Source: Gossypium raimondii
Taxonomy: Eukaryota; Streptophyta; Magnoliopsida; Malvales; Malvaceae
Assembly (NCBI RefSeq): GCF_025698545.1
Contig: NC_068569.1
Location: 11,284,001-11,348,000 of the forward strand
Length of the DNA: 64,000 nt
Reading direction: 5' to 3'
The notes beneath the pieces are model-generated. The model made no database searches. It was not told the DNA's origin and worked only from the letters and a program-made list of their open reading frames with translations. Each line of letters starts with the position of its first letter. The stretch's first letter is position 1. Positions 24,170-40,300 of the stretch are shown piece after piece. The position numbers were made by a program, and so were the translations under genes.

Positions 24170-24511
24170 CAGTGGCGGAACTAGAATGTTAACTTTGAGA
24201 GGACTAAGGTGGGAACGAAATCTCCACAACTTGCAAGTGGAGACAGCTACAAAGAGAAGGGACGAGAGAAATAGTTTGAGTGCCAAGAGTGAAATGGCTC
24301 TTTTCGTATTCTAATTTTTACTCCCCAATTTTAACTTCTTCAAAAAGATTCTCTTTATTTTTATTAAAGGATAATTCTTTTAATAGTATAAAATTATTGA
24401 AGGGTCTACTTCTATATTTGGGAGGGTTATAATATGTATATAAATGGAGAAATTGAAAAATCTTAGACTTCGGGGCCATCGTCCCCGGGTCTCTTAGTGG
24501 CTCCGCCACTG
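24170..24511. mobile_element. Short element with CAGTGGCGGA termini
   Basis: Starts CAGTGGCGGAACTAG and ends AGTGGCTCCGCCACTG, giving 10-base perfect terminal inverted repeats (CAGTGGCGGA) that extend imperfectly. 342 bases, no coding capacity. The flanks do not show a clear duplication, so the superfamily (hAT-like or other) is open. It sits just past the stop codon of the arabinogalactan-peptide gene, inside the larger inverted-repeat element. Confidence 0.6.
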
Positions 24512-24539
24512 GAGAGGAGAGCCAAACAAGCCCATAAAT

Positions 24540-24779
24540 TTAATACTTGAAGAAAGCAAGAAAATAAATGATCAAACAGAAGCCAATGGCGGCTGTAGAA
24601 ATGCCGACGGAGAGTCCAGCTCCAGCATCCAACGACGGTGATGGCGCCTCACTAACCTGCGCCGAGGCAATGGTTAGAATTGCCATTACAAAAGTCGATA
24701 TTGTTGGGGCATTGAAGATTGTGAATGGGAAAAAGAAGGGGTGGAAATGAGACACGATTTGTAATGTTGGTTGTTTCAT
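24540..24779 (-). CDS. Arabinogalactan peptide (AG-peptide), GPI-anchored type
   Basis: 79-codon frame with the plan of plant AG-peptides. An N-terminal hydrophobic signal ends near residue 40 (FVMAILTIASAQ). A very short mature core follows (VSEAPSPSLDAGAG), with prolines in the AP/SP setting for hydroxylation and arabinogalactan addition. The C-terminal hydrophobic tail (GFCLIIYFLAFF) is of GPI-signal type. Mature products of this family sit at the plasma membrane and cell wall. The region before the signal (MKQPTLQIVSHFHPFFF) is unlike family members and may be former 5' UTR read as protein, so the start is doubtful. The gene lies between two long inverted repeats and may be a captured copy. 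Expression is unknown. Confidence 0.6.
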   Translation of the reverse strand: MKQPTLQIVSHFHPFFFPFTIFNAPTISTFVMAILTIASAQVSEAPSPSLDAGAGLSVGISTAAIGFCLIIYFLAFFKY

Positions 24780-25285
24780 ATTTGAAGAGGAATGAAGATA
24801 AAAAAAAAAACTTTGCTTCGAATTGTAAAACTTTATGCTTTATTTGACTTTAATTTTTCTTTCTTATGTTTGGATGCTTGGAGGAGGTTCGGCGGGGGAG
24901 GGGGAAGGAGTGAGAATATTTTTATTTTATTTTTTTAACATTAATATAAATATAAAATTTAAATTTATTATTATATTTATGGAAAATATTCATGTATTTT
25001 TCTTGAATTTTTTAGAATTAGGATCAAATTGAGAATATTTATAATTTTTGAGGGCTAATTTTATAAAATTATGACTAAATTGATATAATATATAAAAGGT
25101 GAAGGCTAAATTTGTTATTATACCAACTTTTTTTACTGCCACATCAGCTTGCCGCATGTGATTTTAACATGAGTGGCTAAAATGATCAAACTATGTAATG
25201 TGGGTGCTCAAATTACAAACTTTTTTACTTTTGGTGCCTAAAATGAAACTTTTGATAGTTGGATGACCGTATGTGATATTTACCC

Positions 25286-26780
25286 AAAAGAAAAACATTT
25301 TGGAAACTAACTCCTAATCCCAAAACTTAAGATTAAAAGCAGAAGTGCGTTACACCTCAATCAGCATTTAGAGGGGGGAATAAAGCGTACTCGTACTTGC
25401 TGTGTTAACCAAGTTTATCATCTGATACTGCCAAAAAAACAGTAGAATCTTTGTCTGAAATCCTATGTCCATTTTTTAATACTAACAATAAGAAGAATAA
25501 TGTAGTAGCCAAAAAAGAACAGAGGAATGTGAATCACGCTTCGACTTCATCCCTTACCTGAAACCTTGCAGCATTACCTCATTAAATTGATTAATTAATT
25601 AAACCCTAAGTACGTGGTTATGATGATTAGAGATCGCAACAAGGCATTGCTCCACGACCGTGGCCATCATCAAGCGGCATTAATTAGGTCAGGGTTTGAA
25701 GATAATAAACTTTAATCCATTATCATTAAGGTTGATAGGTTCAACAGATTTTATATATTTGAAGTCCGTCTTAAACCCACCTCATGTTTTTATTATTTAT
25801 AAACAAGGAAAATGTCTTCAAACTTCTGAATTTAGTAGAGATCAACTGAAAGGTGGAATTCGAAGGCCTAATAATAAATATTTTTAATCAAATTATTTTG
25901 CAACTCAATTATCACAATAAATTATATTTGTTTCTCTTTCTGCCGTTTAGAATTGCTTGTAATTATATGTATTTTTAGTTAGTTTGTTTTAAGGTTGTGT
26001 TTAATCCCAGGAATGTAAGGTTTTCTAATATGAGATTTGTAACATTTTCTTAAGTTAGTAAGCTTATTTGCTTAAGTAATTATACGTTCGGGTGATAATG
26101 TGATATTCATAATTTTAACTCATTTTAATGAAATTAATTCCAACCAAAATAAAATAATAATGATCAATCTTAATGAATTAAATTATTCGAGTCATATATT
26201 TTTAATTATATATTTGTTTATTATATTATAAATTGAGAAAAGTTAACACTTAATCTATTATATAATATTTTATTTATTAATTTCTGTTTTGAATATTACT
26301 TTTAATAATAAATTTATCAAATTTTAAATCATTTCCGTCAAATTTACTCTTAAACTATAATAACCAAAATTTCCTAGTATTTAATTAGGTGGTTATATAA
26401 TATAATTAAATTCTCTATAATGTATAAATAAGGTTAGTTGATTTTCCGTTAAAAGATGGAAAGAAAATGACTTCTGCCAACATATTTTTTCAACCCTTAC
26501 CCACTTATTAGTTAAACCGGTACATTTCTCCGTTAGTATATCAACGTAGAAATTACTACATTAAAACGGTGCCGGCTTTAACCTGGCTTGTTTTCACGAC
26601 AAAAGCAAGCACGAATGTCTCTCTCTTTGTATGGGCACGTAGTAGTTTTTCGTTGGATTAGGTATAAATCTAGTCGATCCGACATGTTTCTCACCAAATA
26701 AAAGCATATTTATTTACTGTTAAATTTTCATAAATTTCTTTTGGTAATTGTTCTCTGAACTGAAGGAGTGAGTAGGGAAG
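25286..26780. other. Intergenic, no gene seen
   Basis: AT-rich. No supported frame. The end near 26.76 kb runs into the proteasome pseudogene, whose first exons are not visible upstream. Confidence 0.5.
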
Positions 26781-27920
26781 GTGGAATATGCTATGGAGGC
26801 CATCAATGTAAAATTACTTTTTTTTTTTTTCTATTTGTTTCTTTGGAAAATCACTTTACTGATTAAAGTTCTCTCAAGGGAAAATTTTGTTTTTATTATC
26901 ATATTTATGTCAGCTAGCTAAGTGTAGTCTTTTGCTTTTACTCGTGTTTTAATGTAAATGGTTTTTTTTTTTTTTTAAAGAACTGCAGCTGGGTTCAACT
27001 GCAATTGGAATAAAGACCAAAGACGGTGTCGTTCTGGCCGTCGAGAAGCGCAGTACTTCACCCCTGTTGGTCTGCACTCTTTACTTTTATCTAATGTTAT
27101 TCATTTACTATAAAGGAAGCGTTTTTAAGATGTAGAGTTCCATGAATAATAATGAAATGATGATTAGCTGTTAGGGTCTTAGGGGGTTTGTTTTAACAAA
27201 TTACTAAGACCTCAGTTGCAAACATTTGAGTGGTTGGGTCAATACTCTAGGATTGAAACTTAGCCCAGACCTCTAGGTACTGAAATCTCTTTCAGTATGA
27301 AGCATGTTCATGCATATTAGATTTTGTGGGAATGTAGTTGTTGCAACTTATCTCAGACCTCTTAGGTACTGGATTCTATTTCAGGAACCCAGCATTGTTG
27401 AGAAGATTATGGAAATTGATAAGAGTATATAGGATGTGCTATGAGTAGGTTAATTACTGATGCACTAGTCGAGACTCAGGTACTATAGTTGTTGTTATTG
27501 CCGTTATCCTTTTATTTGTAATTCAATGAACCTTTATGCTGATACCTCTTTGATTCACACGGAACCATAGATTCTCATATGGTGGACCAATGACCCAACA
27601 CAAAGCTCGTTGTGATCTGGCCCTTCGAGATGAAGAATCCATGGTGCAGCTGCATATCTTTTTCTCTGTATGGTTGCAGCTATTTTGATTTTTTGGTCTA
27701 TGCTCTTTTTTGCTCACCTTAGCAACCAATAAAGACGGGGCTACTCCCCGTATGACATCTATTTGTATGCATTCAGTGTCTTTTGCCATTTAATATAGGG
27801 TTGTTTCAATAGCTTTATCTGAAAATACTTAATTCACATACAATAACATTTTTCTTTGCAGTCTCGACCATTCGGGGTATCTCCTCTCATTGCTGGTCAT
27901 GATGAGAATGGGCCAAGCTT
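26781..27920 (+). pseudogene. Decayed copy of 20S proteasome subunit alpha-5 (PAE1), introns retained
   Basis: Pieces of alpha-5 appear in order, separated by intron-like DNA. 26781-26807 gives VEYAMEAIN, then GT. 26989-27069, after TGCAG, gives [20 protein letters not shown] and STSPLL, then GT. 27385 to about 27480, after TTTCAG, gives EPSIVEKIMEIDKSI, then an in-frame stop and a shift. About 27563-27640 gives NHRFSYGGPM and CDLALRDEESM with short deletions. 27862-27920, after TTTGCAG, gives SRPFGVSPLIAGHDENGPSL, then GTAAGT. The N-terminal exon and everything after GPSL (YYTDPSGTFW and on) are missing. Retained introns mean a DNA-level duplicate and not a processed copy. The intact gene must lie elsewhere. 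Confidence 0.88.
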
Positions 27921-28703
27921 GTAAGTATGCAATTATTTAACAACACGAGAAAGATAAATGGTTAAACCTTTAGGACTGACATTTCTGTTAAACATGTGTA
28001 GGGATAATTGATCCCAAGCTTGTAAGTTATAGAAAACACGTGAGAAAGCAGCATACGGCTCCTGGTAAACTCAATTCAAAATTTTGGCTGCCATGGTACT
28101 GATAGGGATGCATATCTCCTTGTGCTGCCATTTACTCATTCTCTCTCTCCATTTCCTCCATCATCTTTTCGACCTTTCGTTTTTTATTTTTACTTAATTT
28201 TTATTTAATATTAAACTGTAAAATTTTGTTTAACTAAAATCTACTTAATTCAAAGAGGGTTTTTTTTTAAAACAAAGTGACGGTACCAATTCTCAACAGC
28301 TTTGATGGTTTTGTTAGGGATGTATGTAATGTCATACTGAGTTTTATTAGGGATTAAATCTAATAGCCTTGATGTCAGTCCAATCTCATATATGAGATAT
28401 CAATGTTATAGGGTCATAATTATGTAGATTCGTTTGATGGTTCAACGCAGTCTCCTACTCAGAATACCTTTTAATGTTTTTATGGCATCAAACATCACCT
28501 TTCAGCATTTGCATTAAATTAGAACTTCTACTTTCAGCATGAGCAGCAACAAATAGCATATTTTGACATATTGACCCCTAGATAGCAACAACAGTTCCAG
28601 CTACAATTGAAGACTTGGGTGTACAAGCATTAACACGGTCGATTTATTCTGTATGAAAAGGAAAAGAGACACGTCTGATTCAGCTGAATTCTTTCCCTTA
28701 GAC
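27921..28703. other. Intergenic, no gene seen
   Basis: Between the proteasome pseudogene and the 3' end of alanine aminotransferase. No supported frame; the 3' UTR of the aminotransferase should lie in the right part. Confidence 0.5.
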
Positions 28704-33925
<5,222 letters not shown>

Positions 33926-33931
33926 ATCTGT

Positions 33932-33943
33932 CTATTTATATAG
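33932..33943 (-). promoter_or_regulatory. TATA-box-like CTATATAAATAG just before the first ATG of alanine aminotransferase
   Basis: Read on the minus strand the motif contains TATAAA (33940 down to 33935), only about 10 bases before the first ATG at 33925. A plant TATA box normally directs initiation about 30 bases downstream. Here that would fall near 33908, inside the presequence codons and after the first ATG. The motif is good, but function is unproven. Confidence 0.4.
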
Positions 33944-35145
33944 ACAAATCCACACTCGTCAACAAAATCAGAGACGAGGCAAAAAATGGTAGAGTTACTT
34001 TTTGGAAGTAGGGAAAGAGATATAGAGATTTTATGCTGTCCTTCTATGAGCAATTTGGGGCAACTTTTTTCGAAAGAATCGAAACTATAGTTAAACTTTC
34101 CGTTTCGCCCACGGTTAGAGAATTTTGATTCTCCCTGAGCCCAAGTAGCTCGTTCGAGTTGGCTTATTTTTTTACCATTTACCAAATTTAATAAGAACTG
34201 ATAGCACATGGTAAATTTGACTCTACTTAGAATTAAAGTAACGAAGGCTGATGATCTGTTTTATTGAGTTAGAATAAGAATGCAAGTCCAAGGCATTTAT
34301 TTTATCCGGCCTAATCCTCAACTTCCCATTGTGAATCAGAAGAAATAATCCTTGAATTTGTGGTATGGAATATTGCAGAGCATCAATGTTATCAACACGA
34401 CCAAAAACTGAGCAAGCTTTTCTTTGGTCCTTGCAGCCAATCTTTTTGACAAGTCCAATATCATTATTACAAATAGCTAGGAAATGCATTAATCATGTGG
34501 ACGATGAACTAGAGATTTAAGGTTCGTTTTTATTTTTCCTTTTTTTATTCAATAAATGCAAAGACCTTTTACCCAAGTTGTAAAGCTCGTCACTCTTGAC
34601 ATGCCTAACATCTTAGCTTTGACAGATTAAAGATATAAAATGGATGAAATTGTTTTAGCCGTAGTTGGAAACGGATTAGGATGTATTTATTTGCCAGATC
34701 CACATAAGAAGATAAACTCTTAATTAAAAAAACAAACTAAGGAATGAGATAAGAACAAAGTGAATAAACAACTAAATCTTTTTAGGACAATTCTATCTTT
34801 TGCCCGAGTCATTCTTGAGAATTTATGATATGGTGTCCAAATATTAATCTATTCAGCTTTAAAATCTTATCTGATGTCATAGCCTTTTTGTATAGATTAC
34901 AAAGGAGGAAGGATTATCAATGTTCGGATTAGGTTCCAGACACGCTGGATTCTAATTTTGCAACTTCGATATCAAATAAATGTAAGTATCAATTAGCGTT
35001 GATGCATCTGTTTAAGGGAAATGCTTCTTTTTTCTTGGTCATGAATTAGGATGTATTACGTTTGCTATGCATAATAAGATAAATCTTTATTTATTTAAAA
35101 AAAAACCCTTAATAAAAGCATTATTTAAGAACACATTAAAAATTA
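33944..35145. other. Intergenic, upstream of alanine aminotransferase
   Basis: Presumed promoter zone; no gene supported. Confidence 0.5.
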
Positions 35146-35894
35146 GGGTAAACTATCAAAATAGTCATTTTTGTTTAACTCAAGTTACATTTTAGTCACT
35201 TATGTTTGAAATGTTACATTTTAGTCACTTACGTTAACGTGTTGTAGCATTTTAGTCACTGAACTGTTAATTGTCGTTAATAGTGTAACGGTAAGCTGAT
35301 GTGGCACGTTAAATCATCATTAAAAAAATAGGTTAAATTATACAATTTGTCCTCATATTTTTTTATTTTGAGCAATTTAATTTTTCCTTTTATGTTCTTT
35401 TAACTTTTTTTTTCTTTTTTTTTTCATTCTCTTATGCTTCTCCCTCTTTTCCTCCTTCTCCATCTCTTTTAATGTAGTTTTCTATATTTTCTATTTGTTA
35501 AAACTAAAGGGAAGAAGAAAAGAAAATAAAAAAACAATTAAATTGTTTAAAAATAAAAGTATAGGGACTAGTTTTAATAAATAGAAAACATAAAAAAAAA
35601 CTACCTTAAAAGAGACGGAGAATGAAGGAAAACAAAGGGAGAAGCAGAAAAGAATGGAAAATAAAGAGAACATAAAGAAAAAAAAAGAAAAGTTAAAAGA
35701 GCTAAAATTTTTGTTTAAAATGATAATTTAACGTGCCACGTCAGCTTACCGTTACACTGTTAACGGCAATTAAAGGCTCAGTAACTAAAATATTACAACA
35801 CGTTAACATGAGTGACTAAAACATGATATTTCAAATATAAATGACTAAAATATAATCTAAAATAAACAAAAATAACTATTTTAATAGTTTATCC
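35146..35894. mobile_element. MITE of the GGGTAAACTAT family, copy 1
   Basis: 749-base fold-back element. The left end GGGTAAACTATCAAAATAG matches the reverse complement of the right end (CTATTTTAATAGTTTATCC), and similarity continues inward ('acattttagtcacttatgtt', 'cacgttaaatcatca'). Flanks TAAAAATTA and TATCAATTA agree at 7 of 9 bases, compatible with an old 9-base target duplication. The same family recurs at 53148. No coding capacity. Confidence 0.75.
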
Positions 35895-36452
35895 TATCAA
35901 TTAACTACTTTCTCTAACGAAAATTTATTATAATATTGATTGGTTTGACAAAGTCATTCCACTCTCCATCCTACGTATGCACAATATGCCAATTGCATCT
36001 CAGAGAGGAATTTCATTCTATCACGTAGCTTTAACCTTCCACCTCATCCCCAAACTACAACCCTCATTTGGCTTTGCTTCCTTTTTCCACAAAGAAAGTT
36101 TACAGAGTGGGCATTGATTTTGCATTTCGGGGACAAAAATTTTCATCATCCATGTTCACAGTTAAATATGAAAGTTGTTATTACTTGGTTCAGTACAATG
36201 AACAAAGGCTGCTAACTCAGCTAGCTCATCCATCCATGTATCCTTATCCCAAAATGCTTTGTTCAATCTTTATGGTTCAATATATTGCAAATTTATGGTA
36301 TGTAAACCTCCTCTTCGTGTCATTTGAGTTATACATATAATATATCGGTCTTACAGAGCAATTTTAATGTCAAAAAAAGGGTAAATAAAAACAACATCTT
36401 AATATTTGATCTTCGACCTTTTCACAACCCTACCCTTGAATCATTATGAAAA
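35895..36452. other. Intergenic, 3' flank of the first pectinesterase
   Basis: A 90-codon frame on the plus strand has no family resemblance. The right end should contain the 3' UTR of the pectinesterase. Confidence 0.45.
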
Positions 36453-38859
36453 TCAGAAAGCAGGTTCATACGCTACAGTGGCAGCAGGCAGCCAATCTTG
36501 ACCTTGTATAAAGTTAGCCACCGTGAACTTTCCAGCATCAGCTTCTGTGAGAGAGGACCTATAACCAGCCCATTTCACCCTTTGATCCACGGTTGATCCA
36601 GGTCCAGTGTTTTGATATTCTGCATAGAAAATTGTGCTGGGTGGATCAACATTAGTGACCCATTCTCTCCAGCCCACAGGGTTCAAGAACGCCCCAATGT
36701 TGGACTGCATAATAACAGTGGTGGAGAATTCTTTCCAGGGCCTGCCGAGGTAAGTATTGGCAGTAAGGTTGCCAAATGGAGTTATTGTACACTTCTGAAT
36801 TGAGATGCCAGTGTTTTGGTTAGGGTCTTTTTTGCCTTGAGCTGTGATGGTGTTGAACTGGTTAGGCAAAGGCTGCCTGGGCTGGATGTTGCAGTTTTGG
36901 AAGACAACAGCTGCATTCCCAAAAATGAAGTCAATTGTACCCAAAATGTCACATTCTCTATAAAACTGACGATTGGAATGAGCATAGAGAGTGTCCTGGT
37001 AGGCATCGAATGCACAGCTGTAGAATACCGAGCGGTCGGAACCGGACCGCATAGCCACTGCTTGGTGCTTCGCTGCACCTGCTGTGTTTTCGAACTTTAT
37101 ATCCTTTGCAATGAATCCCCTTCCTGCCACAGCTGGTGATTCAAACAAGAGCTATCATATTCTTCATTCATCTAATTAAAAGCAAGCTATTCAAAACCTT
37201 TTTCAGGCTTCCAATGACATCATTTAAAGTGAGCAATTGGCTATCAAAATAAGACAAATTGATCAGTTTAGATCTTCTATCTAATGGATGGGACCTGAGG
37301 GGAGCATTGAAGAAAAATCAACATTAGGTACACCAATACCCTAGTCAATTATCTTTAAATACACCAAGACCTAGTCATACGGTAGAATGTATCAGTTGCA
37401 GGCCTTTTAAATTATTTAGATCACTGGGACCACATGGCCAGATCTTTGTAAATCACAGTCCAGACAGGCACATGGTGGTGTGCAACCAACTTTAAAGTGG
37501 GAAAAGCAGAATTTTTTTGGGAAGTGTAACCCAACAATTCCACATGATAACACGCAAGCACAATGTGTGTGTATGTGTGTGTTTTGAATCTTATTCATAA
37601 TCTACCACACAGTCTGCTGATTTAAGCTTCATCATGGTTTATAAAGTTTAAGAAATTGAGGGTTTGCTTTTGGATATCGATTAATGTCTTTCAAGGACAA
37701 TAAAGATGATCAAATCTAATTGAAACTAAGGATCTAAATAGTATCATGGTAAATGAAGATTGAAAAATTACTTACTGAAAGTTGCTGTATCAAAGGTGGC
37801 AGTTCCATCAACAAAGTTGCGGCTACCGGAAATTGTAGTCTTAGTTTTGCCATCACCGTAAATCATGACATTCCACTTGTGTTTATCGAGATTCACATTC
37901 TCAACATACTTGCCTTCCTTCACATAGATCACGAATCTCGATTGGTTCTTCTTTCCCACCAATTGCACCGCCTCGTTAATCGTCTTGAAATGGCCGGAAC
38001 CGTCTTTAGCCACAATTACATTTGGGGTAGGCTTGGACTCCTGCAACAGTCTCCTTTCAGTGGGACTAACCCAAGCTGGGAACTCTGAAGGTGCAGCTTT
38101 TTGGAACCCAAGCAACCTCCGGTGAATCGGGATACGGAAATTGGTCAACAAACCCAAGAATTTAGCAGCGATGGCCAAACTGTTGCTGGCATACTCACTT
38201 GAGTTCTGCATGGCGGCTTTCAGTTCTTCGAACAGTGTGGCGTTGAAGTTCTTTGTGGTGTTCAGTTCCTCCAGGGCGTCTAAACATGTTTCTTGATCAG
38301 TTATGACTGTGCTTAACCATGTCTTCAAGTCATCGATCTTGGAATCCGACAACAAGCTCTCTCCTTCCCCAACTTCGAGGGAAGTTGCCGAGTCATTGAG
38401 TCGATCCAACGCGTCATCAAACACGGTTCCACATACATCTAGAGCGTGTTTCACTTGGCTGTTATTGGTTTCAGCTTGTAACTTCTTGGGATACTGTGAC
38501 AACCCAGAGAGCTCGTCGATAGCTACTTTCAAAGACAGCTTGAAGAGGATCTTTGGGTCATTTGCGTTCGACGATGCAATAGAGGATATGCTGGAGAAGC
38601 AGGAAGATGGGTACTGAGTCACTTCGCAAACCGCCTTCAATGAAGCTGCTGGAGTAAGCTCGGTTGGGGATGCAGTATCGGGAGACGAGTTGTTTCTCTT
38701 ATGTATCAAAGTACCCGCAACTGCGCCAATGATAACAGCTAACAGCACGATAATGGAGATGACGAGGATGATGAGACGCCTTCGTGTCTTTCGCTTGAAA
38801 GCTCGTTCTTCAGCCTCGTCTACTTTGCCATAGCCCTTGAAAGACTTGATTGAATCCAT
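36453..38859 (-). CDS. Pectin methylesterase with inhibitor pro-region (PME, type I/group 2), gene A
   Basis: Removes methyl esters from homogalacturonan in the wall, releasing methanol and altering wall stiffness. Two exons, 37776-38859 and 36453-37132, one 643-base intron, 587 residues. A signal anchor lies at 29-52 (LIILVISIIVLLAVIIGAVAG). The PMEI-like pro-region is about 74-235, with the family's four cysteines (C78, C87, C143, C192). Two basic processing motifs, RRLL at 247-250 and 269-272, lie before the CE8 domain (about 279-583). Active-site residues visible: Q385, Q407, D408 (YQDTLY), D429 (GTIDFIFGNA), R492 and W494 (YLGRPWKE). All are intact. A TATTTAAATA box lies about 100 bases upstream. 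The paralog at 43.0-46.6 kb has the same orientation, which suggests tandem duplication. Confidence 0.95.
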
Positions 38860-38956
38860 TGCTCAACGAGATGAAAAGATAGGACCTCTCTTCGATGCTT
38901 CTTTGTTAAAATATGACAATTATAATCGATCAAATGGGAAGAGTACTAATGATCTT

Positions 38957-38966
38957 TATTTAAATA
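38957..38966 (-). promoter_or_regulatory. TATA-like element of pectinesterase gene A
   Basis: TATTTAAATA on the minus strand, about 98 bases before the start codon, which would leave a 5' UTR of roughly 65 bases. Motif and spacing only. Confidence 0.4.
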
Positions 38967-39299
38967 AATTGTTTTATTTTATTATACAATCAACATCATT
39001 ATTTTCCTTCCGCCATAATTACACATCTGGCATTTAAATTGCTTCTGCCATAATTACACATCAAGTTTACCATTTCTTGACGTAAATTGTTTATCAAATA
39101 TATTTCATTTTATAGAGATTCAACTTTCAATCTCATACTGTACATCATACTTTGTAATTTTATTCTTAATATTTAAAGTTGCAAGTATCCCATTTTTTTA
39201 ATCATCAAAACTGTTGGCAGTTGTCATCTTATTACCAACATGTTACTTTGATTCATCATTTTGGAGGAGAAATGAGGTGGAAAATGTAATTAAAACTGT

Positions 39300-39870
39300 A
39301 GTACAAATTTTGGAATTTGTTAATTAAATTCACTTTTGTATCTGTACTCTTTTGTGTGTATTTTGGTACTTAAATCTAGTAACATAATATGACCAATATT
39401 ACTAGAATAGGATCAAATCAATCAATTGGATGGAGAATTGATTAATATAATAGTTCGAACAAAGAGATTGAATTGATTAAATCGGAAAATGTTTGAAATT
39501 GATAAAATAAAAATAAAAATTGGTACAAAAATCGGAAATTGAACAAGCGATTTAATAATTTTTATGAAATTTTAATTAATTATTTAATTATTATTGATCT
39601 AGTAGTCGAATTGGTCACACCGGTTGAATCAGGAATGGGTGGTCTAGCTGTTATAACCACCGGTCCGATTATTAAGACACTAGATGTGATCTTCTAAAAT
39701 TATACCATATGATCACCTGAAATTTTATATATATTGTTTATTTTTAAGGAATTATGTGACACGATCTTAAAATGTGCATCATCAAATTTTTTATATTTTT
39801 CAAGTCATGCGATCAAAGTGAACCTCCTTACCAAATTTAAGAGCCAAAAATCATATACTTAAACTTGAAA
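39300..39870. repeat. AT-rich MITE-like repeat (shares wording with 46.9-47.6 kb)
   Basis: Contains 'attattattgatctagtagtcgaattggtc...ggtggtctagctgtt...ccgattattaagacactag', which parallels 'attattattggtttaacggttgaactggtggtctaacatg...cggttattaagacattga' near 47330. Outer parts carry the 'cacttttgtatc' and 'aagtgaacctccttacc' phrases in inverted arrangement. Ends not defined. Confidence 0.4.
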
Positions 39871-40300
39871 ACTATGAATAATTTGATTCTTTTTTTAATA
39901 CTTAATAGATACTTTTAAAATATGTGGATGTGAAGTTAAAAAGTGAAAGAAATTTTAAATCAATTTAAAGACAATAACTACTACTCAAATACTTTAATCA
40001 TGAGGTAACAGCCCCTCTTTCCTGCTCAAAAGATTTCTTACAAGTTTTGATTAACCCTAACAAAATCCCATTAGAAAAGGACAGAAACTTGATATGCAAG
40101 GAAGCTTCAGCTGCAAATGTAATGTGAACCTCTAATTAGTCAGCCCCCATAATCACCACTTGGAGCATGTGAACTCTCATTATTTTTGTTGGATCAAACT
40201 AATTAAATTTTCTTTTTCCCTTTCATCAAATTACTATAAATTTATTAGTAGTAGTTGGATGGCACTAATTTCCCCAAGGTCAAACTATATACAATTTTAT

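Larger units (their letters stand above)
23530..25285. mobile_element. Non-autonomous Mutator-like element with about 400-base terminal inverted repeats, carrying a gene
   Basis: The left arm (23530 to about 23950) and the right arm (about 24880-25285, reverse complement) share ordered blocks over their whole length: the GRGTAAA ends, 'attttagRcac', 'tttgatcattttRgYcact', 'aaatcaca', 'ttttatatattatat', 'atttagtcataatttta' and a C-rich block 'cctccc...ccgaac' at the inner edge. The outer ends are flanked by AAAATAAAA (23521-23529) and AAAAGAAAA (25286-25294), an 8-of-9 match. That would suit the 9-base duplication of Mutator elements, but it is low-complexity. About 1 kb between the arms holds the arabinogalactan-peptide gene and a smaller MITE. 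No transposase is seen. Confidence 0.6.

Noticed and set aside
26781-27920. Proteasome alpha-5 as a working gene
   Set aside because: Missing first and last exons, an in-frame stop, a shift and internal losses.
36816-37139. 107-codon frame on the plus strand
   Set aside because: Antisense shadow of the pectinesterase A catalytic exon. The same holds for similar frames at 43316-43504, 45514-45849 and 45982-46329.
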